DNA from: an uncultured Faecalibacterium sp.
Lineage (GTDB): Bacteria; Bacillota; Clostridia; Oscillospirales; Ruminococcaceae
DNA length: 14,612 nt
Assembly: GCA_934525735.1 (NCBI GenBank)
Contig: CAKSZM010000046.1
Span: 1 to 14,612, forward strand
Direction: 5' to 3'
Below the pieces are notes generated by a model, which saw only the letters and a list, made by a program, of their open reading frames with translations, was not told the DNA's origin and made no database searches. How positions within the stretch are numbered: the first letter of the stretch is position 1; each line of letters opens with the position of its first letter. Positions 5,670 through 13,584 of this stretch are shown piece after piece. Position numbers and translations under genes: made by a program.

Positions 5670-6821
5670 ATGTCGAAAAAAATCACGCTGCTGGGTTCTA
5701 CCGGTTCCATCGGCACCCAGAGCCTGGACGTGATCCGTGCGCAGGGCTATGAGGTGTTCGGCTTGTCAGCCCACAGCCATGTGGAAAAGATCCTGCAGCA
5801 GATCGCGGAGTTTCACCCGAAGTATGTCTGCATGACCGACCCTGCCGCAGCCGAAAAGCTTTCGGCGGAACTGGCAGGCCGCGCTGATGCGCCGAAGCTG
5901 CTGACCGGCCCGGAAGGGCTGAAGCAGCTGGCTGCGCTGGACGGCCCCGACGTGGTGCTGAACAGCGTGGTGGGCATTGCGGGCCTCGGCGCCAGTCTGT
6001 GCGCCATCGAGAGCGGGCATGATCTGGCCCTTGCCAACAAGGAGAGCCTTGTCACCGGCGGCCATCTTGTCACGCAGGCCGTGGCAAAGCACGGCGTGAA
6101 GCTGCTGCCGGTGGACAGCGAGCACTCGGCCATCTTCCAGTGCCTGCAGGATAAGGAAAGCGCTCCCAGCCTGACCAAGATCCTGCTCACCGCTTCCGGC
6201 GGGCCGTTCTTCGGCATGAAGACCGAAGAACTGCGCGGCAAGACCAAGTCTGACGCCCTGAAGCACCCCAACTGGAATATGGGCGCCAAGATCACCATCG
6301 ACTCTGCCACCCTGATGAACAAGGGTCTGGAGCTGATCGAGGCGGTGTGGCTGTTCGGCCTGCCGCCGGAAAAGATCCAGATCGTGGTGCAGCGCCAGAG
6401 CATCGTGCACTCGGCGGTGCAGTTCAGCGACAATTCGGTCATTGCCCAGCTGGGCGTGCCGGATATGCGCATCCCCATCCAGTACGCCCTGACCTACCCC
6501 AAGCGGGTGCCGGGCGTGGTGCCGGAGCTGGATTTTGCCGCCCTGAAGGTGCTCACCTTCGATGTGGCAGACGATGAGACTTTCCGCTGCCTTGCCGCCT
6601 GCAAAAAGGCCATCAAAAAGGGAGGTCTCGGCCCCTGTGCGGCCAACGGTGCCAATGAGGAAGCTGTGAAGCTCTTCCTCGAAGATAAGATCGGCTTTCT
6701 GGATATCGGCCGTCTGGTGGAGGCTGTGGTGGACAGCGACAGCTTCGGCGGCGACTACACCCTGAGCGACGTGTACGAGTGCGACCGCATGGCAAGAGAA
6801 TTTGTAAGAGCGCATCTGTAA
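5670..6821 (+). CDS. dxr: 1-deoxy-D-xylulose 5-phosphate reductoisomerase
   Basis: Dxr converts 1-deoxy-D-xylulose 5-phosphate to 2-C-methyl-D-erythritol 4-phosphate with NADPH, the committed step of the MEP isoprenoid pathway and the target of fosmidomycin. The 383-residue length is typical. The NADPH-binding loop GSTGSIG is at 9-15, and LANKESLVTGG includes N123, K124 and E125. The metal-site motif VDSEHSAIFQC gives D149, S150 and E151. The substrate-loop TASGGPF is present, as is the HPNWNMGAKITIDSATLMNK motif with N217, K218 and E221. An in-frame GTG at 5667 lies directly before the ATG; the ATG at 5670 is preferred because AGGGGG (5656-5661) then has an 8-nt spacer. It sits in the same cluster as ispG, a later enzyme of the pathway, and uppS, which uses its product. 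Confidence 0.97.
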   Translation: MSKKITLLGSTGSIGTQSLDVIRAQGYEVFGLSAHSHVEKILQQIAEFHPKYVCMTDPAAAEKLSAELAGRADAPKLLTGPEGLKQLAALDGPDVVLNSVVGIAGLGASLCAIESGHDLALANKESLVTGGHLVTQAVAKHGVKLLPVDSEHSAIFQCLQDKESAPSLTKILLTASGGPFFGMKTEELRGKTKSDALKHPNWNMGAKITIDSATLMNKGLELIEAVWLFGLPPEKIQIVVQRQSIVHSAVQFSDNSVIAQLGVPDMRIPIQYALTYPKRVPGVVPELDFAALKVLTFDVADDETFRCLAACKKAIKKGGLGPCAANGANEEAVKLFLEDKIGFLDIGRLVEAVVDSDSFGGDYTLSDVYECDRMAREFVRAHL

Positions 6822-6828
6822 CGGGAAT

Positions 6829-6937
6829 ACTCCCTCAGTCTCGCATTCGCTCGACAGCTCCCTCAAGGAGGGAACCTATAAAGCCTCCCTCACAGAGGGA
6901 GGTGTCATCGCGTTAGCGATGACGGAGGGAGCTTTTT
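6829..6937 (+). repeat. Multi-hairpin palindromic intergenic repeat (MITE/REP-like)
   Basis: This 109-nt block fills most of the dxr-rseP gap and is built from CTCCCTC (at 6830, 6858 and 6885) and its complement GAGGGAG (6895, 6925; near-copy at 6868). Outer arms CTCCCTCAGTC (6830-6840) and GACGGAGGGAG (6921-6931) pair at 10 of 11 positions. Inside lie three hairpins: TCCCTC/GAGGGA (6859-6873), a perfect 8-bp CCTCCCTC/GAGGGAGG (6884-6902) and a perfect 8-bp GTCATCGC/GCGATGAC with GTTA loop (6904-6923). The right end runs into CTTTTT (6932-6937), so folded RNA could act as a terminator or processing site. From memory, blocks like this are dispersed in gut Oscillospiraceae genomes; no other copy is in the window. 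Confidence 0.75.
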
Positions 6938-6966
6938 CGCTAACACGTTTGAACCTAGGAGACGCA

Positions 6967-8061
6967 ATGTCAGTTTTTATCACCCTGATCGCAGCGCTGA
7001 TCGTTTTCAGCGCGGTGATCGCCATCCATGAGTTCGGGCATTTTGCCGTGGCAAAACTCTGCGGCATTCAGGTCAACGAGTTTTCCATCGGCATGGGGCC
7101 GGTGCTCTGGAAAAAGACCCGCAAAGGCACCCAGTACAGCCTGCGGGCGCTGCCGGTGGGCGGCTTTGTGGCGCTGGAAGGGGAGGAAAGCCCCGAGAGC
7201 CAGCAGGCCGAAGCCGCCCGCGATGCGCAGGAGCAGCCTGCTGCTGAAAACGCAGGCATCCCCCTGAACGATGCCCCGGTATGGCAGCGGGCGCTGGTCA
7301 TGGCCGCCGGTGCCTTCATGAACTTTGTGCTGGGCTTTGCGGTGCTGATTATCCTCGTGACAGCGCAGGACGGCGCCATTACCAGCCGGACCATTTACTC
7401 CATCGAGGATGGCGCGCTCTGCGGCCAGACCGGCCTGCAGACCGGCGACAAGATCCTTGCCGTGAACGGCCGGCGGTGCTTCGTAGCCAATGATATTATT
7501 TATGAGCTGGTGCGTACCGAGGCCTACCGTGCCGATTTTACCGTGGAGCGGAACGGGCAGAAGGTGGAGCTGCCGGACGTGCAGTTCGACACATGGCAGG
7601 GCGACAGCGGCGAGACCCACATGAACCTTGGCTTTGTGGTGTACGGCATCAAAAAAACACCGGTCAGCGTCCTGAAAGAGGCATGGAACAGCACCCTGTA
7701 CTATGGGCGCATCGTGTTCACCTCGCTGGCAGACCTTGTGCGCGGGCGGGAGAGCATCAACAACCTCTCCGGCCCGGTGGGCATCGTGACGGCCATCGGG
7801 CAGGCGGCCAGCTACGGCTGGCAGGACCTGTTGGAACTGCTGGCCCTCATCACCATCAATCTGGGCATTTTCAATCTGCTGCCCTTCCCGGCGCTGGACG
7901 GCGGCAAGGTGGTGTTCCTGATCGTGGAGGGCGTGACCGGCCGCGCTGTGCCGGAAAAGCTGCAGAGCGCGCTGACCATTGCGGCGTTCGGGCTGCTGTT
8001 CGGTCTGATGATCTTCGCAACGTACAATGATATCATCCGGCTTGTGACCGGAACGATGTAA
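6967..8061 (+). CDS. rseP: Site-2 intramembrane zinc metalloprotease RseP/RasP
   Basis: This family cuts membrane proteins within the bilayer, typically after a first cleavage by a site-1 protease. Known targets are anti-sigma factors and, in Bacillus, FtsL and signal peptides. The 364-residue protein has the zinc motif HEFGH at 21-25 in its first membrane segment (AVIAIHEFGHFAVAKL). FSIGMGP follows, then an acidic, glutamine-rich loop around 75-100. A second membrane segment is at GAFMNFVLGFAVLIILV. A PDZ domain spans roughly 140-215 (DGALCGQTGLQTGDKILAVNG), and the third zinc ligand D311 lies in FNLLPFPALDGG. Start at 6967 is chosen for AGGAG at 6957-6961; an in-frame ATG at 6919 lies inside a perfect hairpin of the upstream repeat and is unlikely to be used. 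The local substrate is unknown. Confidence 0.95.
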   Translation: MSVFITLIAALIVFSAVIAIHEFGHFAVAKLCGIQVNEFSIGMGPVLWKKTRKGTQYSLRALPVGGFVALEGEESPESQQAEAARDAQEQPAAENAGIPLNDAPVWQRALVMAAGAFMNFVLGFAVLIILVTAQDGAITSRTIYSIEDGALCGQTGLQTGDKILAVNGRRCFVANDIIYELVRTEAYRADFTVERNGQKVELPDVQFDTWQGDSGETHMNLGFVVYGIKKTPVSVLKEAWNSTLYYGRIVFTSLADLVRGRESINNLSGPVGIVTAIGQAASYGWQDLLELLALITINLGIFNLLPFPALDGGKVVFLIVEGVTGRAVPEKLQSALTIAAFGLLFGLMIFATYNDIIRLVTGTM

Positions 8062-8079
8062 ACAGGAAAGGGGAGCCTT

Positions 8080-9126
8080 ATGCGGCAGTTGAAACGGGAA
8101 GTAAAGATCGGCAATGTGACCATCGGCGGCAAAAATCCCATCGCGGTGCAGACTATGCTGAATGTACCGGTAGAGGATATCGAGGGCAATGTGGCGCAGG
8201 CAAAACGGTGCGAAGCGGCGGGTTGTCAGATCCTGCGCGTGACCTGCCCCAGCCCGGCGGACGCGAAGTGCATCGAAGCAGTCAAGAATGCGGTGAGCAT
8301 CCCCATCGTGGCGGATATCCACTTTGACTACAAGGCGGCGCTGGCCTGCGCCGACGTGGGCGTGGATAAGATCCGCATCAACCCCGGCAACATCGGCGAC
8401 GATGACCGGGTCAAGGCTGTGGTGGACGCCTGCCAGCAGAAGAACATCCCCATCCGCATCGGCGTCAACGGCGGCAGTCTGGAAAAGCACATCCTTGCAA
8501 AATACGGCGCACCTACGCCGGAAGCCATGGTGGAAAGCGCCCTGTACCATGTGCGCCTGCTGGAAAAGTTCGACTTCAACAACATTGTCATTTCCATCAA
8601 GAACTCCAACGTGCCCCGCATGATGGAAGCCTATCGCCAGCTCAGCGCGGTCACGGATTACCCGCTGCATGTGGGCGTGACCGAAGCCGGTACCTATCAG
8701 ATGGGTCTGCTCAAGAGCGGTATGGGCATCGGCGGCATGCTGCTGGAAGGCATCGGCGACACCATCCGTGTCTCGCTGGCTGCCGAGCCGGAAAAGGAAG
8801 TGGAAGCCGGATACAACATCCTGCGGGCCGTGGGCTTCCCCGTGGCCGGGCCGGAAGTGATCACCTGCCCCACCTGCGGCCGTACCCAGTACCCCTGCAC
8901 CGAGATCGCCAACGAGGTGGAAAAACGGCTGCAGGGCTACAAAAAATCCATCAAGGTGGCCGTGATGGGCTGCGTGGTCAACGGCCCCGGCGAAGCCCGG
9001 GAGGCCGACATCGGCATTGCGGGCGGCAAGGGCGAAGCAGTGCTGTTCATCCACGGCAAGCCCATCAAAAAGCTGACCGGCGACAACATCCTCGATCAGT
9101 TCATGGATGAGATCTATAAGCTGTAA
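8080..9126 (+). CDS. ispG: (E)-4-hydroxy-3-methylbut-2-enyl-diphosphate synthase, IspG/GcpE
   Basis: IspG is the [4Fe-4S] enzyme that converts methylerythritol cyclodiphosphate to HMBPP, the penultimate MEP-pathway step, using reduced flavodoxin or ferredoxin. The 348-residue length fits the short bacterial form made of a TIM barrel plus an iron-sulfur domain. The barrel starts REVKIGNVTIGGKNPIAVQT and carries VADIHFDYKAAL and KIRINPGNIGDD. The cluster ligands are visible: C263 and C266 in CPTCGRTQYPC, C298 in VMGCVVNGPGEA, and the unusual fourth ligand E305 in the same motif. AAGGGGAG at 8068-8075 precedes the ATG closely, and the gene begins 18 nt after rseP stops, so the two are likely co-transcribed and perhaps translationally linked. 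Confidence 0.97.
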   Translation: MRQLKREVKIGNVTIGGKNPIAVQTMLNVPVEDIEGNVAQAKRCEAAGCQILRVTCPSPADAKCIEAVKNAVSIPIVADIHFDYKAALACADVGVDKIRINPGNIGDDDRVKAVVDACQQKNIPIRIGVNGGSLEKHILAKYGAPTPEAMVESALYHVRLLEKFDFNNIVISIKNSNVPRMMEAYRQLSAVTDYPLHVGVTEAGTYQMGLLKSGMGIGGMLLEGIGDTIRVSLAAEPEKEVEAGYNILRAVGFPVAGPEVITCPTCGRTQYPCTEIANEVEKRLQGYKKSIKVAVMGCVVNGPGEAREADIGIAGGKGEAVLFIHGKPIKKLTGDNILDQFMDEIYKL

Positions 9127-9139
9127 GCAGATTTTTCTC

Positions 9140-9174
9140 ACTGCCACACCCTGCAGAACGGGGTGCGGCAGTTT
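9140..9174 (+). terminator. Imperfect hairpin before polC, weak terminator candidate
   Basis: ACTGCC-A-CACCC (9140-9151) pairs with GGGTG-C-GGCAGT (9161-9172), a 12-position stem with one A-C mismatch and a 9-nt loop. Only three T follow before a G, so termination would be weak at best. It may trim read-through from ispG into polC or mark an RNA processing site. Confidence 0.35.
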
Positions 9175-9207
9175 GTGCTGTATTGAACCGATAAAGGAGT
9201 ATCATTT

Positions 9208-12200
9208 GTGAAACCACTCGTATCCCAGCTCTGGCCGCAGTTCATGGCGGATCCGGCGTTTGCTTCCTGCTTCGGGCAGGTGATCGTTGAGCACGCCCGG
9301 ATGCTGCGGCAGGAGCAGCAGGTCATTTTTACGCTGCAGAGCGCGGCTCCGCTGGACAAAGGTCTGTGCGCCCGGCTGCTGGCATCGCTGCAGCCAGACT
9401 ATGAGGGCTTTGAACTGAAGATCGAAAACCTGTTCGGCTATGCCATGCTGGATGAGGCCGCCCTGCGGGACCTGATGGAAGAGATGAAGCGGGACGGCGT
9501 GCCCATCAACGGCTTTCTGGACCGGTGCACCATCGGCATCGCCGGCCAGAACATCACCATCGGGGTGCGCCACGGCACAAAGTTTTTGCAGGAGATGGGC
9601 TTTGAAACCATGCTGGCAAAGCGCATTGCCGCCCACACCGGCGTGACCCCGAAAGTGACCCTGCAGAGCGCCGTGAGCGAAGCAGAACAGCACCAGATGG
9701 AAGAAAAGCTGGAGCGCAAGATCGCACCGCCGGTGGTCAAGTTCGAGAAGAAGAACACCGCCCCGTCCATCAAGGTGGAGGGCCTCGACCTGACCGACAA
9801 GCCGGTGACGATCTTCCACGGCAAGATGTTTGCCCCCAAGAACCTTACCCCGCTCAAGGATCTCGGCGGCGAGGGCGGCAAGTGCACCATCTGGGGCGAC
9901 GTGTTCTTCTCGGAGGTCAAGGGCAACTACCGCAAGATCTATACCGTTTCCATCACTGACTATCAGGGCTCCATCAACCTCAAGATCCGCGCGCAGGAAA
10001 ACGAGGACTGCTCCAAGTGGGAGTCCCTCGGCAAGGGTACGACCCTGATCGTGCGCGGCGACTGCTCTTACGACAAGTACGAGCACGACTATATCGTCTA
10101 CCCCTATGATGTGCTCATCGTGGAGCGCAAAAAGCGGGAGGATACCGCCCCGGTCAAACGTGTGGAGCTGCATCTGCACACCAAGCTTTCCAGCATGGAC
10201 GGCTTCTGCGACCCCGGCGGCATCGTCAAGCTGGCGCACCGCATGGGACACCCGGCCATTGCCATCACCGACCACGGTGTGTGTCAGGGCTACCCGGAAG
10301 CCATGCTGGCCACCGACGAGATCCACAAGACAGATCCGGATTTCAAGCTCATCTACGGCTGTGAAGCCTACTTTGTGGACGACATGATCCCTTGCGTCTA
10401 CGGCGTGAAGGATCAGCCGCTGGACGGGGAATTCTGCGTGTTCGACACCGAGACCACCGGTCTGGACCCCGGCGTGGAGTATATGACCGAGATCGGTGCC
10501 GTCATCGTGAAGAACGGGGAAGTGGTGGAGGAGTTCGATACCTTTGTCAAACCCGGAAAACCCATCACCCCCAAGATCACCGAGCTGACCGGCATCACCA
10601 ACGAGATGGTGGCCGACGCTCCCAGCGAAAAGGAAGCGCTGGAAGCTTTCCTCAAGTTTGCGGACGGGCGTATTCTGGTGGGTCACAATGTGCATTCCTT
10701 TGACATGCGCTTTCTGCGGGCAGCCGCAAAGCGCAGCGGCATCTCGCTGGAAAATGTGACCTATATCGACACCCTGACCATGGCGCAGGCCATGTATCCC
10801 GGCCTGCACAACTACAAGCAGGGCACCATCAATAAGCACCTGGAGCTGCCCGCCTACGAGGCCCACCGCGCCTGCGAGGACTCCGCTGCGCTGGGCCGCA
10901 TCTTCGGCGTGATGCTGAAGGATCTGGAAGAAAAACAGGTGACGAAAGTCAGCGAGATCAACACCGGCCTCGGCGGCAACCGCGAGGTGCTGAAGAAAAA
11001 ATATTACCACCTCATCATTCTGGTCAAGAACCAGATGGGTCTGAAGAACCTGTACAAGATCGTCAGCGAAGCCCATGTGAACTACTTCTTCAAAAAGCCC
11101 CGCGTGCCCCGCAGTCTGCTGAACAAGTACCGCGACGGCCTGCTGCTGACCAGCGCCTGCGAAGCGGGCGAGCTGTACCGCGCCATCGTGGACGGCACCA
11201 GCTACGAGGAACTGAAAAAGATCGCGTCCTACTACGATATTCTGGAGATCCAGCCGCTGGGCAACAATGCCTATATGGTGCGGGACGGCAAGGTGGACAG
11301 CGAAGAGGACATCAAGAACTTCAACCGCACTGTCATCAAGCTGGGCGAAGACCTGCACAAGCCGGTCATTGCCACCGGCGACGTGCATTTCACCGAGCCG
11401 GAGGATGCGGCCTACCGCGCCGTGCTGCAGGCGGGCAACGGCTTCAAGGACGCCGACAACCAGCCGCCGCTGTTCTTCCGCACCACGCAGGATATGCTGG
11501 CGCAGTTCTACTATCTGCCCAAGGAAAAGGCCTACGAAGTCGTGGTCAAGAACCCGCGCAAGATCGCGGCGATGATCGACAATACGGTGCGGGCCATCCC
11601 GCGCGGCACCTACCCGCCCAGCATCGAGGGCGCGGAGCAGCAGCTGCGCGACGCCACCTGGGAGCACGCCAAGCGCGACTACGGCGACCCGCTGCCCGAG
11701 ATCGTGGAAAAGCGGCTGCAGAAGGAGCTGGACTCCATCTGCGGCCACGGCTACGCGGTGCTGTACGTCATCGCGGTCAAGCTGGTGGCCTACTCCAACG
11801 CGGGCGGCTATCAGGTGGGCAGCCGTGGTTCGGTAGGCTCTTCGGCCGTGGCGCACTTCTCCGGTATCTCGGAGGTCAACAGCCTGCCGCCCCATTACCG
11901 CTGCCCCAAGTGCAAGCACAGCGAGTTCATCACCGACGGCAGCGTGGACGACGGCTTCGACCTGCCGGACAAGAACTGCCCCAACTGCGGCACCCGGATG
12001 CTGGTGGACGGCCACGACATCCCCTTCGAGACCTTCCTGGGCTTCTATGGCGATAAGGAACCCGATATCGACCTGAACTTCTCGGGCGAGTACCAGTCCA
12101 ACGTGCACCGCTACACCGAGGAATTGTTTGGCAAGGCTAACGTGTTCAAGGCTGGTACGGTGTCCGGCATTCAGGATAAAACAGCCTACGGCTACGTCAA

Positions 12201-13500
12201 AAAGTATCTGGACGAGCGGGGGCGCACGGTCAACCACGCCGAGGAAAACCGCCTGACGCTGGGCTGCACCGGCGTCAAGCGCACCACCGGCCAGCACCCC
12301 GGCGGCATGGTCGTTGTGCCGGATACCTACGAAATATATGATTTCTGCCCCATCCAGCACCCGGCGGACGATGTGGCGGGCGGCCTGCTGACCACCCACT
12401 TTGAATTCAAGTATCTGCACGATACGCTGCTCAAACTGGACGAGCTGGGCCACGATATGCCCACCTTCTACAAGTATTTTGAGGAGTACACCGGCATCCC
12501 CATCGACAGCATCCCCATGAACGACCCCAAAGTGTACAGCCTGCTGACCAGCCCGGAAGCGCTGGGCGTGACCCCGGAGCAGATCGACAGCCAGACCGGC
12601 ACCTTCGGCATCCCGGAAATGGGTACGAACTTCGTGCGCGGGATGCTGGTGGAAGCACGGCCCAAGAATTTCTCGGAGCTGATCCAGATCTCGGGTCTGT
12701 CCCACGGCACCGACGTGTGGACGGGCAACGCGGACGAGCTGATCCGCAGCGGCACCTGCACCATTGCGGAGGTCATCGGATGCCGCGACAGCATCATGCT
12801 GTACCTGCTGCGCAAGGGTCTGGAACCCAAGATGGCCTTTGATATCATGGAAGCCGTGCGTAAGGGCAAGGTGGCCAAGGGCGGCTTCAAGGACGGCTGG
12901 GAGGAAGCTATGCGGGAGCACGATGTGCCGGACTGGTACATCGAGAGCTGCCGCAAGATCAAGTATATGTTCCCGAAGGCCCATGCCGTGGCTTATCTGA
13001 TGTCGGCCATCCGGCTGATGTGGTTCAAGATCTACCGCCCGCCCGAGTTCTATGCGGTGTATTTCACGGTGCGCGGCGACGATATCGACTACGAAGCCGC
13101 CGTGGGCGGCGCGGCGGTGGCCCGTGCCCACATGGAGGAGGTCAAGCGCCGCCTGAAGGAAGAAAAGAACGCCAAAGACGAAGACGTGCTGGTCAGCCTG
13201 CAGCTGGTCAACGAGATGCTGGTGCGCGGGTTCGAGTTTTTGCCCATCGAGCTGGGCAAGAGCCGCGGCTCCAAGTATATCGTGGAAGACGGCAAGGTGC
13301 GCCTGCCCTTCTCGTCGCTGAAGGGTCTGGGCGGCGCCGCCGCCGATGCGCTGGAGCGGGTGACCATCCACGGGGAAGAGTATATCTCGGTGGAAGAGCT
13401 GCAGCAGGCCTCCGGCGTGGGCAGTAGCATTCTGGATCGTCTGCGTCAGGTGGGCGCCCTGGGAGACCTGCCGGAGAGCAGCCAGGTAAGTTTCTTCTAA
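9208..13500 (+). CDS. polC: DNA polymerase III alpha subunit, PolC type
   Basis: PolC is the replicative polymerase of low-GC Gram-positive lineages, with its own 3'-5' proofreading exonuclease. The 1430-residue length is normal. Domains in order: an N-terminal domain; an OB fold (about 190-310; GDVFFSEVKGNYRKIYTV); a PHP domain starting VELHLHTKLSSMDG near 319; and an inserted DEDDh exonuclease with D413, E415, D499, H553 and D558. The PHP domain then resumes (ATGDVHF). The palm carries YQVGSRGSVGSS from 868 and catalytic D953 and D955 in PDIDLNFSGEYQ. Zinc-binding C899, C902, C924 and C927 lie between them. The C-terminal QVSFF resembles the clamp-binding motif. It starts with GTG, supported by AAAGGAG (9193-9199) 8 nt upstream. 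No TTA, CTA or TCA codons occur. proS, often placed before polC, is absent. Confidence 0.98.
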   Translation: MKPLVSQLWPQFMADPAFASCFGQVIVEHARMLRQEQQVIFTLQSAAPLDKGLCARLLASLQPDYEGFELKIENLFGYAMLDEAALRDLMEEMKRDGVPINGFLDRCTIGIAGQNITIGVRHGTKFLQEMGFETMLAKRIAAHTGVTPKVTLQSAVSEAEQHQMEEKLERKIAPPVVKFEKKNTAPSIKVEGLDLTDKPVTIFHGKMFAPKNLTPLKDLGGEGGKCTIWGDVFFSEVKGNYRKIYTVSITDYQGSINLKIRAQENEDCSKWESLGKGTTLIVRGDCSYDKYEHDYIVYPYDVLIVERKKREDTAPVKRVELHLHTKLSSMDGFCDPGGIVKLAHRMGHPAIAITDHGVCQGYPEAMLATDEIHKTDPDFKLIYGCEAYFVDDMIPCVYGVKDQPLDGEFCVFDTETTGLDPGVEYMTEIGAVIVKNGEVVEEFDTFVKPGKPITPKITELTGITNEMVADAPSEKEALEAFLKFADGRILVGHNVHSFDMRFLRAAAKRSGISLENVTYIDTLTMAQAMYPGLHNYKQGTINKHLELPAYEAHRACEDSAALGRIFGVMLKDLEEKQVTKVSEINTGLGGNREVLKKKYYHLIILVKNQMGLKNLYKIVSEAHVNYFFKKPRVPRSLLNKYRDGLLLTSACEAGELYRAIVDGTSYEELKKIASYYDILEIQPLGNNAYMVRDGKVDSEEDIKNFNRTVIKLGEDLHKPVIATGDVHFTEPEDAAYRAVLQAGNGFKDADNQPPLFFRTTQDMLAQFYYLPKEKAYEVVVKNPRKIAAMIDNTVRAIPRGTYPPSIEGAEQQLRDATWEHAKRDYGDPLPEIVEKRLQKELDSICGHGYAVLYVIAVKLVAYSNAGGYQVGSRGSVGSSAVAHFSGISEVNSLPPHYRCPKCKHSEFITDGSVDDGFDLPDKNCPNCGTRMLVDGHDIPFETFLGFYGDKEPDIDLNFSGEYQSNVHRYTEELFGKANVFKAGTVSGIQDKTAYGYVKKYLDERGRTVNHAEENRLTLGCTGVKRTTGQHPGGMVVVPDTYEIYDFCPIQHPADDVAGGLLTTHFEFKYLHDTLLKLDELGHDMPTFYKYFEEYTGIPIDSIPMNDPKVYSLLTSPEALGVTPEQIDSQTGTFGIPEMGTNFVRGMLVEARPKNFSELIQISGLSHGTDVWTGNADELIRSGTCTIAEVIGCRDSIMLYLLRKGLEPKMAFDIMEAVRKGKVAKGGFKDGWEEAMREHDVPDWYIESCRKIKYMFPKAHAVAYLMSAIRLMWFKIYRPPEFYAVYFTVRGDDIDYEAAVGGAAVARAHMEEVKRRLKEEKNAKDEDVLVSLQLVNEMLVRGFEFLPIELGKSRGSKYIVEDGKVRLPFSSLKGLGGAAADALERVTIHGEEYISVEELQQASGVGSSILDRLRQVGALGDLPESSQVSFF

Positions 13501-13506
13501 AGACAA

Positions 13507-13552
13507 AAAGCACCCCCTGCAGTGGGCAGATGCCTGCTGCAGGGGGTGCTTT
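13507..13552. terminator. Bidirectional terminator between polC and fakA
   Basis: AAAGCACCCCCTGCAG (13507-13522) and CTGCAGGGGGTGCTTT (13537-13552) pair perfectly over 16 bp. The 14-nt loop contains a further GGC/GCC pairing. Two more A precede the 5' arm, so the minus strand reads into CTTTTTGTCT. It sits between two convergent genes and would terminate both. Confidence 0.92.
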
Positions 13553-13584
13553 GCTGTATCAGAGCCGGTCGGGCAGGGAATGGA

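Noticed and set aside
6919..6966. Upstream in-frame ATG for RseP
   Set aside because: The ATG is buried in a perfect 8-bp hairpin of the repeat, and the added residues would precede a membrane segment that normally starts the protein. AGGAG directly before 6967 favours the shorter form.
6970..9147. A 725-codon minus-strand open frame over rseP and ispG
   Set aside because: Same cause: it lies in codon register with both genes and its composition is that of a reverse-complement shadow. It also crosses the rseP-ispG junction.
9202..13506. A 1434-codon open frame on the minus strand covering all of polC
   Set aside because: It is in exact codon register with polC and is a by-product of the missing TTA, CTA and TCA codons. 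Its translation is low-complexity, rich in His, Leu, Val, Gln and Ala, and matches no family I recognise. The plus strand encodes an unmistakable PolC with all catalytic residues.
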